Below are positions 23,685 through 32,743 of a stretch of DNA of 64,000 nt, in pieces (position 1 is the stretch's first letter; every line of letters starts with the position of its first letter). The position numbers and the translations under genes are program-made. Source of the DNA: Achromobacter animicus (GTDB taxonomy: Bacteria > Pseudomonadota > Gammaproteobacteria > Burkholderiales > Burkholderiaceae_B); NCBI RefSeq assembly GCF_902859585.1, contig NZ_CADIJM010000018.1, positions 1 through 64,000 of the forward strand, in the 5' to 3' direction. Below the pieces are notes generated by a model that was not told where the DNA came from, searched no databases, and saw nothing but the letters and a program-made list of their open reading frames with translations.

Positions 23685-24824
23685 TTAGCGCGAAAACCCG
23701 CGCGCCGCGATTTCCCAGATATCTTCCACCACGCCATCGCGCACGACCACCAGCCCGTCATGCAGGTTGAACGTGGGATCGACATGCGACGGCACCAGTC
23801 GCAGCACCGCGCCCAGATCAGGCGCCTGCGCCCCCGGCTCCACGCGGACCACGCCGTGTTCGTCGTTGATGGCGGTGTAGGTCAACCCCGGTTCGCCGAA
23901 GATGGCGGGCGGGCCGCATTCGGCGGTGGTGGACTTCAGACCCGCATCGAGGATCACCCGGTCGGGCGCCGGCTTGCTCATGACGGTGGCCAGCACGAAC
24001 AGGCTGTTTTCAAACGCTAGCGGGCCGTCCCATTCGTTCGCGCCGTAATCCCCATCCATGAAGGCATAGGAACCGGCCTGCAATTCGGTGTAGACGCCGC
24101 TGGCCGCATCGAATTCGGCGCTGCCCGTGCCGCCGCCCGTGATGATGTCGCAGGCGATGCCGCTCTCACGCAGCAACTGCGCGTAAGACGCCGCGATGCG
24201 CGCCGCCTGGCGGCAGACCTCGGCGCGTTCCTCGCGCGTGCGGTAATGCTGCACCGACCCGTGATAAGCCTGCAAACCGGCGAAGTTCACGCCCGGCAGG
24301 TCGCGCGCCTGCTGCGCCAGCGCCAGCACGAGGGCGTCGTCCGACACGCCGCACCGGCCCTGGCCGACGTCCACTTCCACCAGCACGTCAATCTGCGCGC
24401 CGGCCTGCACCATGGCTTGCGACACCAGCGCCAGGTTGTGCGCGTTGTCCACGCACACGCTGACCTTCGCCACGCGTGCCAACTGCCCCAGCAACGCCAG
24501 CTTGGCGGGGCCGACGACTTCGTTGCTGATGTGGATGTCCTGGATGCCGGCAGCCACAAAGGGCAGGGCCTCGCTGACCTTTTGGCAGCAGATGCCGCGC
24601 GCGCCCAGTTCAAGCTGGCGCAGGGCGATCTGCGGACACTTGTGCGCCTTGGCGTGCGGCCGCAGCGCCACGTCGTGGCGGTCGGCCCAGGCCTGCATCG
24701 CGCGCAGGTTGGCCTCGAAGGGCGTCAGGTCCAGCACCAGGCTGGGCGTATCGACGCGGGCCAAGGGATCGCCCGGTTGCGCGGGCGGGGGCAGCGCAAT
24801 GCCGCGTATGACTTCCTGGGACAT
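23685..24824 (-). CDS. dta: D-threonine aldolase (PLP and divalent metal dependent)
   Basis: A 379-residue fold-type III PLP enzyme of the alanine-racemase-like aldolase family. It splits D-threonine (and other D-beta-hydroxy amino acids) into glycine and an aldehyde. Lys59 in Arg-Pro-His-Ala-Lys-Ala-His-Lys is the cofactor lysine. His347 and Asp349 in Ser-His-Val-Asp-Pro-Thr are the metal ligands known for the Alcaligenes/Achromobacter xylosoxidans enzyme, and the numbering matches exactly. The His-x-Asp pair separates it from zinc D-serine dehydratases (His-x-Cys). ATG 24824 begins with Ser-Gln-Glu-Val as in that enzyme. It is divergent from the TAXI transporter genes. Confidence 0.94.
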   Translation of the reverse strand: MSQEVIRGIALPPPAQPGDPLARVDTPSLVLDLTPFEANLRAMQAWADRHDVALRPHAKAHKCPQIALRQLELGARGICCQKVSEALPFVAAGIQDIHISNEVVGPAKLALLGQLARVAKVSVCVDNAHNLALVSQAMVQAGAQIDVLVEVDVGQGRCGVSDDALVLALAQQARDLPGVNFAGLQAYHGSVQHYRTREERAEVCRQAARIAASYAQLLRESGIACDIITGGGTGSAEFDAASGVYTELQAGSYAFMDGDYGANEWDGPLAFENSLFVLATVMSKPAPDRVILDAGLKSTTAECGPPAIFGEPGLTYTAINDEHGVVRVEPGAQAPDLGAVLRLVPSHVDPTFNLHDGLVVVRDGVVEDIWEIAARGFSR

Positions 24825-25089
24825 CCTGTTGACTCCGTAGTCTGACTGCATGAGAGGTAACACGCGCATAACCAAAGCGGGACCACCCATAACCAAACGG
24901 GCGATGCACCCCCAGGTAAACGATAGCCCCGTAACCATTGGCTACCAGTGGGCGGCATGACAGAATTTCATCATGAAAACGGCCCCCAAGGGGAGGCCCA
25001 TTTCCGGCGTGGCAATGCTGCCGCGCCGGCGATGACAAGACGACCCACGTCACCCGACAGACCTGTCAACAAGTACCGGAGAAGCTCGC

Positions 25090-26049
25090 ATGAAACTCAA
25101 GCACTGGATCACCGCCCTGACCGTCGCGGTCGCCGCCGTCGGCGCCACCAGTTCGGCACAAGCCCAGCAGTTTTTCCGCATCGGCACGGGCGGCACGGCG
25201 GGCACGTACTACCCGATCGGCGGCATCATCGGCAACGCCGTGTCGCAACCGGGCAAGCTGATCGCCACGGCGGTCGCCTCCAACGGGTCGGTCGCCAACA
25301 TCAACGGCATCATGGGTGGCTCGTTTGAAGCCGGCTTCACGCAGTCGGACGTGGCGTTCTGGGCCTATAGCGGCACGGGCACGTTCGAAGGCAAGCCCAA
25401 GGCGCAGGACCTGCGCCTGATCTCCACGCTGTATCCGGAAAGCATCCACCTGGTGACGCGCAAGGGTTCGGGCATCAAGGGCGTGGCCGACCTGAAAGGC
25501 AAGCGCGTGTCGATGGACGAGCCGGGCTCCGGCACGCTGGTCGACGTGCGCCTGATCCTGGGCGCGTACGGCATGACCGACAAGGACGTGAAGGCCGAAT
25601 ACCTGAAACCCAATCAGGCGGGCGACAAGCTCAAGGACGGCGGCCTGGACGCGTTCTTCTTCGTGGGCGGCGCGCCTGCCGGCGCCATCGCCGAACTGGC
25701 CTCCACGGGCAACATCGAACTGGTGTCGCTGGTGGGTCCGGAAATCGATGCGCTGCGCGCCAAGCAGGAGTTCTTCACGCCGGATGTCATCACCGCCAAC
25801 ACGTACCAGAACATTCCCGAGGTCAAGACGATTTCGGTGAACGCGCAGATGGTGACGTCGGCCAAGATCCCTGAGCAGACCGTGTATGAAGTGACCAAAG
25901 CGCTGTACAGCGACGCCACGCGCAAGACGCTGGACGCCGGCCACGCCAAGGGCAAGCTGATCACGCGCGAGAACGCGACCAAGGGCGCGGGCATTCCGTT
26001 CCATCCCGGTGCCGAGAAGTTCTACAAAGAGATTGGCCTGCTGAAGTAA
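25090..26049 (+). CDS. TAXI-family TRAP transporter solute-binding protein
   Basis: A 319-residue periplasmic receptor. A signal peptide ends at Ala-Gln-Ala-Gln. The TAXI hallmark follows: Phe-Phe-Arg-Ile-Gly-Thr-Gly-Gly-Thr-Ala-Gly-Thr-Tyr-Tyr-Pro-Ile-Gly. The later Lys-Arg-Val-Ser-Met-Asp-Glu-Pro-Gly-Ser-Gly-Thr motif lines the ligand cleft. TAXI receptors bind carboxylates or amino acids. The gene is followed, after a hairpin, by the fused TRAP permease, and together they make a complete transporter. The ligand is unknown; the neighbouring D-threonine aldolase gives only a weak hint. Confidence 0.94.
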   Translation: MKLKHWITALTVAVAAVGATSSAQAQQFFRIGTGGTAGTYYPIGGIIGNAVSQPGKLIATAVASNGSVANINGIMGGSFEAGFTQSDVAFWAYSGTGTFEGKPKAQDLRLISTLYPESIHLVTRKGSGIKGVADLKGKRVSMDEPGSGTLVDVRLILGAYGMTDKDVKAEYLKPNQAGDKLKDGGLDAFFFVGGAPAGAIAELASTGNIELVSLVGPEIDALRAKQEFFTPDVITANTYQNIPEVKTISVNAQMVTSAKIPEQTVYEVTKALYSDATRKTLDAGHAKGKLITRENATKGAGIPFHPGAEKFYKEIGLLK

Positions 26050-26231
26050 TAGGCCCCCCCGAGCGCCTGCGGCGCTTCCCCCAGGGGCGCCGGTGGCGGA
26101 CCGGCAGAGCCGGATCCGCGCGGCCCCGCTTGGGCGGATCGGGTTCTTTAAGCGGATAGCTTGCCTTTGAAGGGGTGGGCGAACTGTCGTAGTGCGTTAT
26201 GTCGGCGGCGATCACTTTCGCGCCGCATCTG

Positions 26232-26259
26232 AGCAGGGCCGCCGTTGTGCGGCCCTGCT
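26232..26259 (+). other. Intercistronic hairpin between TAXI receptor and permease
   Basis: A perfect 11-bp stem, AGCAGGGCCGC (26232-26242) with GCGGCCCTGCT (26249-26259), and a 6-base loop, without a T-run. Such structures commonly protect the receptor mRNA or lower permease expression relative to the receptor. Confidence 0.6.
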
Positions 26260-26286
26260 TGTTGAATCATCTTGAGAATCACCGCG

Positions 26287-28311
26287 ATGGAAATCGATCA
26301 CGAGAAAACCCAGAAGCTGGCGGAAAAGTACGATTCGGAAATCCGCTTCCGGCCGCTGGACAAGACTGCCACGTGGATCGTCTCGGGCCTGCTGGTCAGC
26401 CTCTCGATCTTTCACTACTACACCGCCGGCTTCGGCCTGCTGCGCGAAGCGACGCACCGCGGCGTGCACCTGGCCTTCGTGCTGAGCCTGATCTTCCTGG
26501 TCTTCGGCTTTTCCAAGTCGCATTACCAGCGCGAACCCAAGTCGACCTGGTATGCGCCGGGCGGCATTCCGCTGTACGACTGGATCATCGCGATCGCGCT
26601 GGCCCTGTCGGTGCTGTACATCCCGTACATCTTCGAGGACCTGGCGTTCCGCGTGGGCAATCCGCTGCCGCAGGACGTGCTGATGGGCTCGATTCTGCTG
26701 ATCGGCCTTCTGGAAGCCACGCGGCGCGCCATGGGATGGCCGCTGCCGATCATCGCGCTGGTGTTCATGGCGTACGCGATGTTCGGGCCGTACTTCCCCG
26801 GACTGCTCAAGCACGCGGGCAATACGTGGTCGCAGGTCGTCAACCATATGTATCTGACCAGCCAGGGCGTGTACGGCGTGGCGGTGGGCGTCGTGGCGAC
26901 CTACGTGTTCCACTTCGTGCTGTTTGGCGTGCTGGCCACCCGCATCGGGCTGGGCCAGTTGTTCCTGGACGTGGCCTCGACCGTGGCGGGGCGTTACGCG
27001 GGCGGGCCGGCCAAGGTGTCGGTGTTCGGCTCGGCGATGTTCGGCATGATTTCGGGGTCTTCGGTGGCCAACGCCGTGACGGTGGGGTCGCTGACCATTC
27101 CGGCGATGATCCGCGTGGGTTATCCGCGGCACTTCGCGGCGGGCGTGGAAGCCGCCAGCAGCACGGGCGGGCAGATCACGCCGCCCATCATGGGCGCGGC
27201 CGCGTTCCTGATGATCGAGTTCCTGGGCATTCCGTACCAGCAGATCGCCATTGCGGGCATTTTTCCGGCGTTCCTGTACTTCTTCGGCATGTTCATGCAG
27301 GTGCACTTCGAGGCCAAGCGTGAAGGCCTGCGCGGGCTGACCGCCGAGGAAATGCCCAAGCTCAAGCAGTCGTTCAAGATGCGCTGGCCCACGCTGATCC
27401 CGCTGGCGATGCTGATCGGCATGCTGGCCAGCGGCCGCACGCCGTATCTGGCGGCCTTCGCGGGCATCACGGGCTGCATCGTGGTGGGCATCCTCAATCC
27501 GTACACGCGGCTGCGGTTGCGCGACCTGTACGAAGCCTTTGAAACCGGCGCGAAGTACGCGCTGGCGGTCGGCGCAGCGGCCGGCACGGTGGGCATTGTG
27601 ATCGGCGTGGTGACGCTCACGGGTGTGGGCTTCAAGATCTCGTACATCGTGATCGCCGCCTCGCAGGCGCTGGCGGCAGGCGCGGCGATCTTCCTGCCCG
27701 AGGCATTGACGGACATGCAGTCGCTGACGCTGATCGCGGCGCTGGTGATGACCGGCATTGTCTGCATCCTGATGGGCTGCGGCGTGCCCACGACCGCCAA
27801 CTACCTCATCATGGTGGCCGTCGCGGCGCCGACGCTGGTGCAGTTGGGCGTGCAGCCCATTGCGGCGCACTTCTTCGTGTTTTATTTCGGCATCCTGGCG
27901 GACATCACGCCCCCGGTGGCGCTGGCCGCGTACGCGGCGGCGGGCATGGCGGGCAGCGATCCCTTCAAGACCGGGAACACGGCGTTCCGGCTGGGCATCA
28001 CCAAGCTGATCGTGCCGTTTGTCTTTGTGTTCTCACCGTCGCTGCTGATTTCGGTGCAGGGCTTCACCTGGTACGAGTTCTTCGTGACCCTGCTTGGCTG
28101 CATGGTCGGCCTGGTGTTGCTGTCGGCGGCCTTGTCGCGTTTCATGCTGGTTGGCATGAAGAGCTGGGAGCGGTGGCTGTGCACGATTGGCGCGCTGCTG
28201 ACCATCATTCCGGGCCTGGCCAGCGGCATCATCGGGTTGGTGATCTGCATCCCTGTTTTCATCCGCCAGCTGGCGGGCCTGAAACTGGAGAACGCGCCCA
28301 AGGTGGCGTAA
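26287..28311 (+). CDS. TRAP transporter permease, fused small and large subunits (TAXI type)
   Basis: A 674-residue inner-membrane protein that fuses the 4-helix DctQ-like part (about residues 35-160) to the 12-helix DctM-like part, as usual in TAXI systems. DctM signatures include Gly-Ser-Ser-Val-Ala-Asn-Ala-Val-Thr-Val-Gly and Gly-Gly-Gln-Ile-Thr-Pro-Pro-Ile-Met-Gly-Ala. It uses a sodium or proton gradient to import the ligand captured by the upstream receptor. ATG 26287 is preferred over a non-ATG start five codons upstream. A bidirectional terminator closes the unit. Confidence 0.94.
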   Translation: MEIDHEKTQKLAEKYDSEIRFRPLDKTATWIVSGLLVSLSIFHYYTAGFGLLREATHRGVHLAFVLSLIFLVFGFSKSHYQREPKSTWYAPGGIPLYDWIIAIALALSVLYIPYIFEDLAFRVGNPLPQDVLMGSILLIGLLEATRRAMGWPLPIIALVFMAYAMFGPYFPGLLKHAGNTWSQVVNHMYLTSQGVYGVAVGVVATYVFHFVLFGVLATRIGLGQLFLDVASTVAGRYAGGPAKVSVFGSAMFGMISGSSVANAVTVGSLTIPAMIRVGYPRHFAAGVEAASSTGGQITPPIMGAAAFLMIEFLGIPYQQIAIAGIFPAFLYFFGMFMQVHFEAKREGLRGLTAEEMPKLKQSFKMRWPTLIPLAMLIGMLASGRTPYLAAFAGITGCIVVGILNPYTRLRLRDLYEAFETGAKYALAVGAAAGTVGIVIGVVTLTGVGFKISYIVIAASQALAAGAAIFLPEALTDMQSLTLIAALVMTGIVCILMGCGVPTTANYLIMVAVAAPTLVQLGVQPIAAHFFVFYFGILADITPPVALAAYAAAGMAGSDPFKTGNTAFRLGITKLIVPFVFVFSPSLLISVQGFTWYEFFVTLLGCMVGLVLLSAALSRFMLVGMKSWERWLCTIGALLTIIPGLASGIIGLVICIPVFIRQLAGLKLENAPKVA

Positions 28312-28328
28312 CGCAGGACGCGGCAAAC

Positions 28329-28366
28329 AAAAAAGGGGCGGACCCACGCGGGATCGCCCCTTTTTG
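28329..28366. terminator. Bidirectional rho-independent terminator
   Basis: An A-run, GGGGCG, loop, CGCCCC and TTTTT give an 11-bp stem (28330-28340 with 28355-28365) with A/T runs on both sides. It lies after the TRAP permease. Confidence 0.87.
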
Positions 28367-28549
28367 CTGAATCAGCCATTTTGTCAGCATTTGGGTGCAA
28401 AATGGGCGTCCTTGCGTGCAAGGTGACGTAGTACAACATCCGCCTTTTCCCCGGTTGCCCGGCAAAATAAATCGGCGTAAAGTAAAATTCATGTTTGCTG
28501 GTCTGCCGATATGCGGGCCGACTGTGCAAACAGGCACAAACTGCGCCAT

Positions 28550-29008
28550 ATGTTCGATATCCTGGTCTATCTGTTCGAGAATTACTACACGCCTCAGGCC
28601 TGTCCTGCTGCCGATGTGCTCGCCAAGCGGCTCGCCGCTGCCGGTTTCGAGCACGAGGACATTGACGACGCGCTCGGTTGGCTGTATGGCCTTGCCGAGA
28701 CCACCGAACGGTGCGTTGACCTGGCCCAGGCGCCCACGTCCGGCACCCGGATCTACACCGATAACGAATACCAACAGCTCGGCACCGAGTCCATCGGCTT
28801 CATCGCCTTCCTGGAATCGGCCGGCGTGCTGCCCGCGCCCCTGCGCGAGATCGTCATCGACCGGGGCCTGGCCTCGCCGGAAACGCCCGTGCCGCTCTCC
28901 AAGATCAAGATCATTGCCCTCATGGTTCTCTGGAGCCAGGAAGCCGAGATCGACAATCTGGTCCTCGAAGAGCTGCTCGACGAAGAAGGCGGGCGCCTGC
29001 TGCATTGA
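28550..29008 (+). CDS. smg: Smg family protein (DUF494)
   Basis: A 152-residue acidic helical protein beginning Phe-Asp-Ile-Leu-Val-Tyr-Leu-Phe-Glu and ending in a Glu/Leu-rich helix, matching the Smg/DUF494 family near the DNA-processing and topoisomerase genes of beta- and gammaproteobacteria. Its molecular function is not established. ATG 28550 is chosen because the family starts Met-Phe-Asp; the open frame upstream of it (from 28511) is not conserved in character. The expected neighbour topB follows 3.7 kb downstream, after gluQ and an inserted opposite-strand membrane gene. Confidence 0.9.
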   Translation: MFDILVYLFENYYTPQACPAADVLAKRLAAAGFEHEDIDDALGWLYGLAETTERCVDLAQAPTSGTRIYTDNEYQQLGTESIGFIAFLESAGVLPAPLREIVIDRGLASPETPVPLSKIKIIALMVLWSQEAEIDNLVLEELLDEEGGRLLH

Positions 29009-29040
29009 GCACGCGTTCCCGCGCCACACTTTCCAACCCC

Positions 29041-29066
29041 TCAGCCCGCGCACTTGTGCGGGCTGA
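29041..29066 (+). other. Hairpin between smg and gluQ
   Basis: TCAGCCCG (29041-29048) pairs with CGGGCTGA (29059-29066); GCAC/GTGC can extend the stem with a bulge. It has no T-run and lies 18 bases upstream of the gluQ start, so it could attenuate or protect rather than terminate. Confidence 0.5.
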
Positions 29067-29084
29067 AGTCTTGTCCACGTCCCC

Positions 29085-29963
29085 TTGAATTACGTTGGCC
29101 GCTTCGCACCCAGCCCCAGCGGACCGCTGCATGCGGGCTCGCTGGCGACCGCGCTGGCAAGCTGGCTGGACGCGCGCGCGCAACGTGGGCGCTGGCTGCT
29201 GCGCATCGAGGACGTGGACACGCCGCGCACGGTGCCGGGTGCCGCGGACGTCATCATGGGGCAGTTGCGAGCGCTGGGTCTTGTTTGGGACGGCGACATC
29301 GTCTGGCAGTCTCAACGTAGCGAGGCCTACCAGGCCGCGTTCGATGCGCTTGCCGCGCAGGGCCTGATCTATGGCTGCGGCTGCACGCGGCGCGAAATTG
29401 CGGATTCTGCGCTGCGCGGCCAGACCGCGCCGGGCGCCGATGGCGAAAGACCGTATCCCGGCACCTGCCGTCACGGCCTGCCGGCGGGACGCGAGGCCCG
29501 CGCTTGGCGGTTGCGCGTGCCTGAAGGGCTGGAGCGCTTCGAGGATCGCTGGCTCGGCGCGCAGGAGCAAGACGTGGCGCAGGCAGTCGGGGATTTTGCG
29601 CTGCGGCGGGCCGACGGGCTGTGGGCGTATCAATTAGCCGTGGTGGTGGACGATGCCGCGCAGGGTGTGACTGACGTGGTGCGAGGCGCCGATCTGCTCA
29701 GCTCCACGGCGCGTCAGCGTGTGCTGGGGCGCCTGTTGGGATTGCCGCCACTGCGCTACCTGCACGTGCCGTTGATTCTGGACCCGGCCAGCGGTTTGAA
29801 ATTGTCGAAGCAGAATGGCGCACCGGCGATCGACACCAGCGCACCGCTGCCGGCCCTGCAAGCCGCGTGGGCGGCATTGGGATTTACGCCGCTGCCCGCC
29901 GCGGATGTCGCGACCTTCCTGCAGGACGCCACCGCGCGCTGGGCCGAGCGGTTTCCCGGCTGA
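29085..29963 (+). CDS. gluQ: Glutamyl-Q tRNA(Asp) synthetase (GluQRS)
   Basis: A 292-residue truncated glutamyl-tRNA synthetase paralogue that attaches glutamate to queuosine-34 of tRNA-Asp. It has [13 protein letters not shown] (HIGH-type), Glu-Asp-Val-Asp-Thr-Pro-Arg, and Lys-Leu-Ser-Lys-Gln (KMSKS-type). The zinc-binding cysteines are in Tyr-Gly-Cys-Gly-Cys-Thr-Arg and Tyr-Pro-Gly-Thr-Cys-Arg. It has no anticodon-binding domain, as expected. The start appears to be TTG 29085, since no ATG precedes the conserved Tyr-Val-Gly-Arg-Phe-Ala-Pro; this suggests low expression. Confidence 0.93.
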   Translation: MNYVGRFAPSPSGPLHAGSLATALASWLDARAQRGRWLLRIEDVDTPRTVPGAADVIMGQLRALGLVWDGDIVWQSQRSEAYQAAFDALAAQGLIYGCGCTRREIADSALRGQTAPGADGERPYPGTCRHGLPAGREARAWRLRVPEGLERFEDRWLGAQEQDVAQAVGDFALRRADGLWAYQLAVVVDDAAQGVTDVVRGADLLSSTARQRVLGRLLGLPPLRYLHVPLILDPASGLKLSKQNGAPAIDTSAPLPALQAAWAALGFTPLPAADVATFLQDATARWAERFPG

Positions 29964-30056
29964 CCGGCGGCTCTGCGCGACTGATTGCATCCGCGCGAAT
30001 CCGGGTCAAACCGATGCCCACCCGGAAGCGCCCGGCACGCTTAACGCTGCATCCGT

Positions 30057-32681
30057 TCACAACGGCTGCAGATCCGCCCCCAGCATCCGCACCAGCAACG
30101 CTTCGCCGTCGTCAGCCACGCGCAGCTCGCCAAAACGCGCGACTTCATACCGCGCCGCTTCGCCTTCCGGGAAGAACCACGCGTTGGTCACGATGCGCAC
30201 GCCATTGCCGCGCACGCGATAGCGCAGCGGCACTTCGGTTTCGGCGTGCGGGTGAACATCAGGCTGGATGCGCACGGGCTGCGCCACGCCGCGCGCGTCC
30301 GGTGTCAGCATCACGTAGCCGTCGGGCTCGTACCCCATGACGCCGTCCACGTCGGTGCGGTCGCCGCCCAGCCGCAAGCGCGTCACTTCGCGCCCGGCCG
30401 CGAAATTCAGCGCCATGTAGTCGCCCTGCATGAGCGAACGCGGATCGACCGGGGCCAGCTCAAGAATGACCACCTTGCCCGAGGCCAACAGCTTCTCGCG
30501 CTCCCAGATGCCAAAGTTGGCCGCCGCAAGCACCAGCGCCAGACCGCCCAGGATGGCCGCCGTGCGCCAGCGCAGGGCTGGGGACACCGGCGGCATCGGG
30601 CGCAGCTGCGCGGGCGTCTGCGTGCGCATCAGGCGCGGCACCAGCCACACTGCGGCCCGCAGCACGAACAGCAGGACCGCCGCGCCGCTAAGCCACAGCG
30701 CCTTTTGCAGCAGCGGCAGCTCCAACTGGTAGTAATAGACGCCCAGGTAAGCCAGCAAGCTGGCCGCGCCAAAGATCATGACGCGCGACTGGTTCAGGCC
30801 GAAGCCCAGCAGCAGCCACGTCAGGGCGAATCCGACGCCCGGGCTGGGCAGCCAGAACAGCGCCAGCAGCAGCAGACCGATCGGCACGCCCCATGTGACG
30901 CCCCCCGTCAGCAGGCGGCGGCGCGGCCACAGGACGGCCAGCGCGGCGGCCACGGGCAGCAGCGCGCCCGCGACGATCAGCACAGCGGTTCGCGGCGCCA
31001 ACTGCCAGATGGCGGGCAATTCAATGACGGAGATGCCGCTCGCCAGCCAGACCATGCCTTGCACAGACAGCAGGAAGGCCCACGCCAGCGGCTGCAGCGC
31101 ATGGCCGCGCCGCGCGCCCACGCGGTGGCTGACGGTAAGGATGACGGCGGTGGCCCACGCGCCGATCACGCCGATGGGCAACCAGAGGAAGGTGGCACGG
31201 GTCGCGTCGAAGCGGATCCACGCGTCCATCAGGTCTTCCTGCATGAGGTCGGGCGACAGGCCGCGCCAGATCAGCGCCGCGCTGGCCAAGGCGATCAGAA
31301 GACCGCTGAGGAACCGCAGGATCACGTCGGGCCCCAGCGCATAGACCGCGGCCGCCATCAGCAGCACGAAGAAGCTGGCGCTGGCGAACGAGGTCGAATC
31401 GGACAGCCCGAAAATGATGAGGATCTGCCCCGTGAAGGCCATGGCCGTGCCGCATTGCCGCCAGAATGGACCGGCGTCGCTGCGCAGCACCGCCACGCCC
31501 GCGGCGCACAGCACCAGCCCGGCGACCAGCGCGCCGCCTTCGGTGGTGATCAGATTGGAAAACGCGACGAACAGCAGCAGGAGCAGAGTGGCCAGCCAGG
31601 CGGACAAGCCCAGCAGGCACTGCACGTACCAGGGGGGCTCGGCGCGCGGCACGGCGGCGGGGGCAAGCTGCGCGACGGGCGCGCTGGAGTCGGCGGGGTC
31701 CACGGCATTGCCTGCCGACGCGCCGGCTGGTTCGGCGTCAGCGGCGGGTATGGGGACCGGCGCTTCGTTGCTGAGGCCACGCAGCCAGCGGGCGGCCACG
31801 ACGGCCTCGGCCATGAGCAGTGCGGCCAGCGGCAGCGCCGCCCACACGCCGGGCTCCAGCCGCCACAGCCATTCGCCCACCACACGCAGCGACACGCAGA
31901 TGACGCCGGCAGCCAGCATGGCCAGGATGACGAGATCGCGCCGGCCGCGCTGATAGTAAAGACCCAGGCCCAGCGTGGCGGCGACCCACGCAATGCCGTT
32001 GTAGGTGCCCAGGCCGCCGACGATGGAATCGCCGAACATCAGGGCCAGGACCAGCACGCTGATCGCGATGGCGGCCAGGATGCGCGGTCCGAAGACCGTG
32101 CTGGCGCGCCAGCGGCGCGCGGCCATTTCCCAGCCAAACAGCATCAGCAGGTTCAGGGCGGCCATGACGAGGCTGGGCAGGCCCGGGCCGCCGAAGATCA
32201 TCAGCCAGGTGAAGACGCGTTCGCCCAGCCACAGCGCGGCCGCAAGATTGAGCACCAGCGCCCACAGCAGCCACACCGCCTGGCTGCCCGCGGCAAGCGC
32301 CCACGGCAGCAGCAGCACTGCCCACCAGGCGAACAATTCCCAGGTATCGGCACCCGTCTGATATGTTTGACCCAATAGCGCGAGCAGGGCGCCGAGCAGA
32401 ATGCCGGCGAGCGCCAGCAGCGCGCCAGGTATGCTGCGTCGCACCCCGGGCCGGGCGCGCAAGCGCAATCCGGACCACGCGGCGGCCAGCGCGCACACGG
32501 CAAGAAGACCCTGCACACCGGCAAAGCGCTGCATTTTTGTCATGTCCTGCCAATTGGCGGCAACCCAGCAGACGGCGGCGCTGCCTAGCAGCAAAACCCC
32601 TAGCCACAAGGTGCTTCGCGACAAAAATTGACGCCAAGCGTGCAGTTCGGATCCCGCTTGTCTTTCAGTGCCGACTTGCAT
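30057..32681 (-). CDS. Large polytopic membrane protein, DUF2157/DUF4401 with GDYXXLXY domain
   Basis: An 874-residue inner-membrane protein with some twenty hydrophobic helices. An N-terminal DUF2157-like part contains Trp-Val-Ala-Ala-Asn-Trp-Gln, the middle is DUF4401-like, and a soluble C-terminal domain of about 160 residues contains Gly-Asp-Tyr-Met-Ala-Leu-Asn, the GDYXXLXY motif. A hydrophilic Ala/Pro-rich linker (about residues 300-340) splits the helices into two blocks. The function of the family is not known. It lies on the opposite strand between gluQ and topB and interrupts the smg-topB neighbourhood. It converges with gluQ and diverges from topB. Confidence 0.85.
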   Translation of the reverse strand: MQVGTERQAGSELHAWRQFLSRSTLWLGVLLLGSAAVCWVAANWQDMTKMQRFAGVQGLLAVCALAAAWSGLRLRARPGVRRSIPGALLALAGILLGALLALLGQTYQTGADTWELFAWWAVLLLPWALAAGSQAVWLLWALVLNLAAALWLGERVFTWLMIFGGPGLPSLVMAALNLLMLFGWEMAARRWRASTVFGPRILAAIAISVLVLALMFGDSIVGGLGTYNGIAWVAATLGLGLYYQRGRRDLVILAMLAAGVICVSLRVVGEWLWRLEPGVWAALPLAALLMAEAVVAARWLRGLSNEAPVPIPAADAEPAGASAGNAVDPADSSAPVAQLAPAAVPRAEPPWYVQCLLGLSAWLATLLLLLFVAFSNLITTEGGALVAGLVLCAAGVAVLRSDAGPFWRQCGTAMAFTGQILIIFGLSDSTSFASASFFVLLMAAAVYALGPDVILRFLSGLLIALASAALIWRGLSPDLMQEDLMDAWIRFDATRATFLWLPIGVIGAWATAVILTVSHRVGARRGHALQPLAWAFLLSVQGMVWLASGISVIELPAIWQLAPRTAVLIVAGALLPVAAALAVLWPRRRLLTGGVTWGVPIGLLLLALFWLPSPGVGFALTWLLLGFGLNQSRVMIFGAASLLAYLGVYYYQLELPLLQKALWLSGAAVLLFVLRAAVWLVPRLMRTQTPAQLRPMPPVSPALRWRTAAILGGLALVLAAANFGIWEREKLLASGKVVILELAPVDPRSLMQGDYMALNFAAGREVTRLRLGGDRTDVDGVMGYEPDGYVMLTPDARGVAQPVRIQPDVHPHAETEVPLRYRVRGNGVRIVTNAWFFPEGEAARYEVARFGELRVADDGEALLVRMLGADLQPL

Positions 32682-32743
32682 CTGGCGAATCTCCGATCTT
32701 ATTATCCGCGCTGATACGGCGGGACTACCGCCACTGGATACAC

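Noticed and set aside
30246-32378. 710-aa open frame antisense to the DUF2157 protein
   Set aside because: A Gln/His/Arg-rich translation typical of the mirror frame of a GC-rich gene; the opposite strand has clear membrane helices and a known motif.
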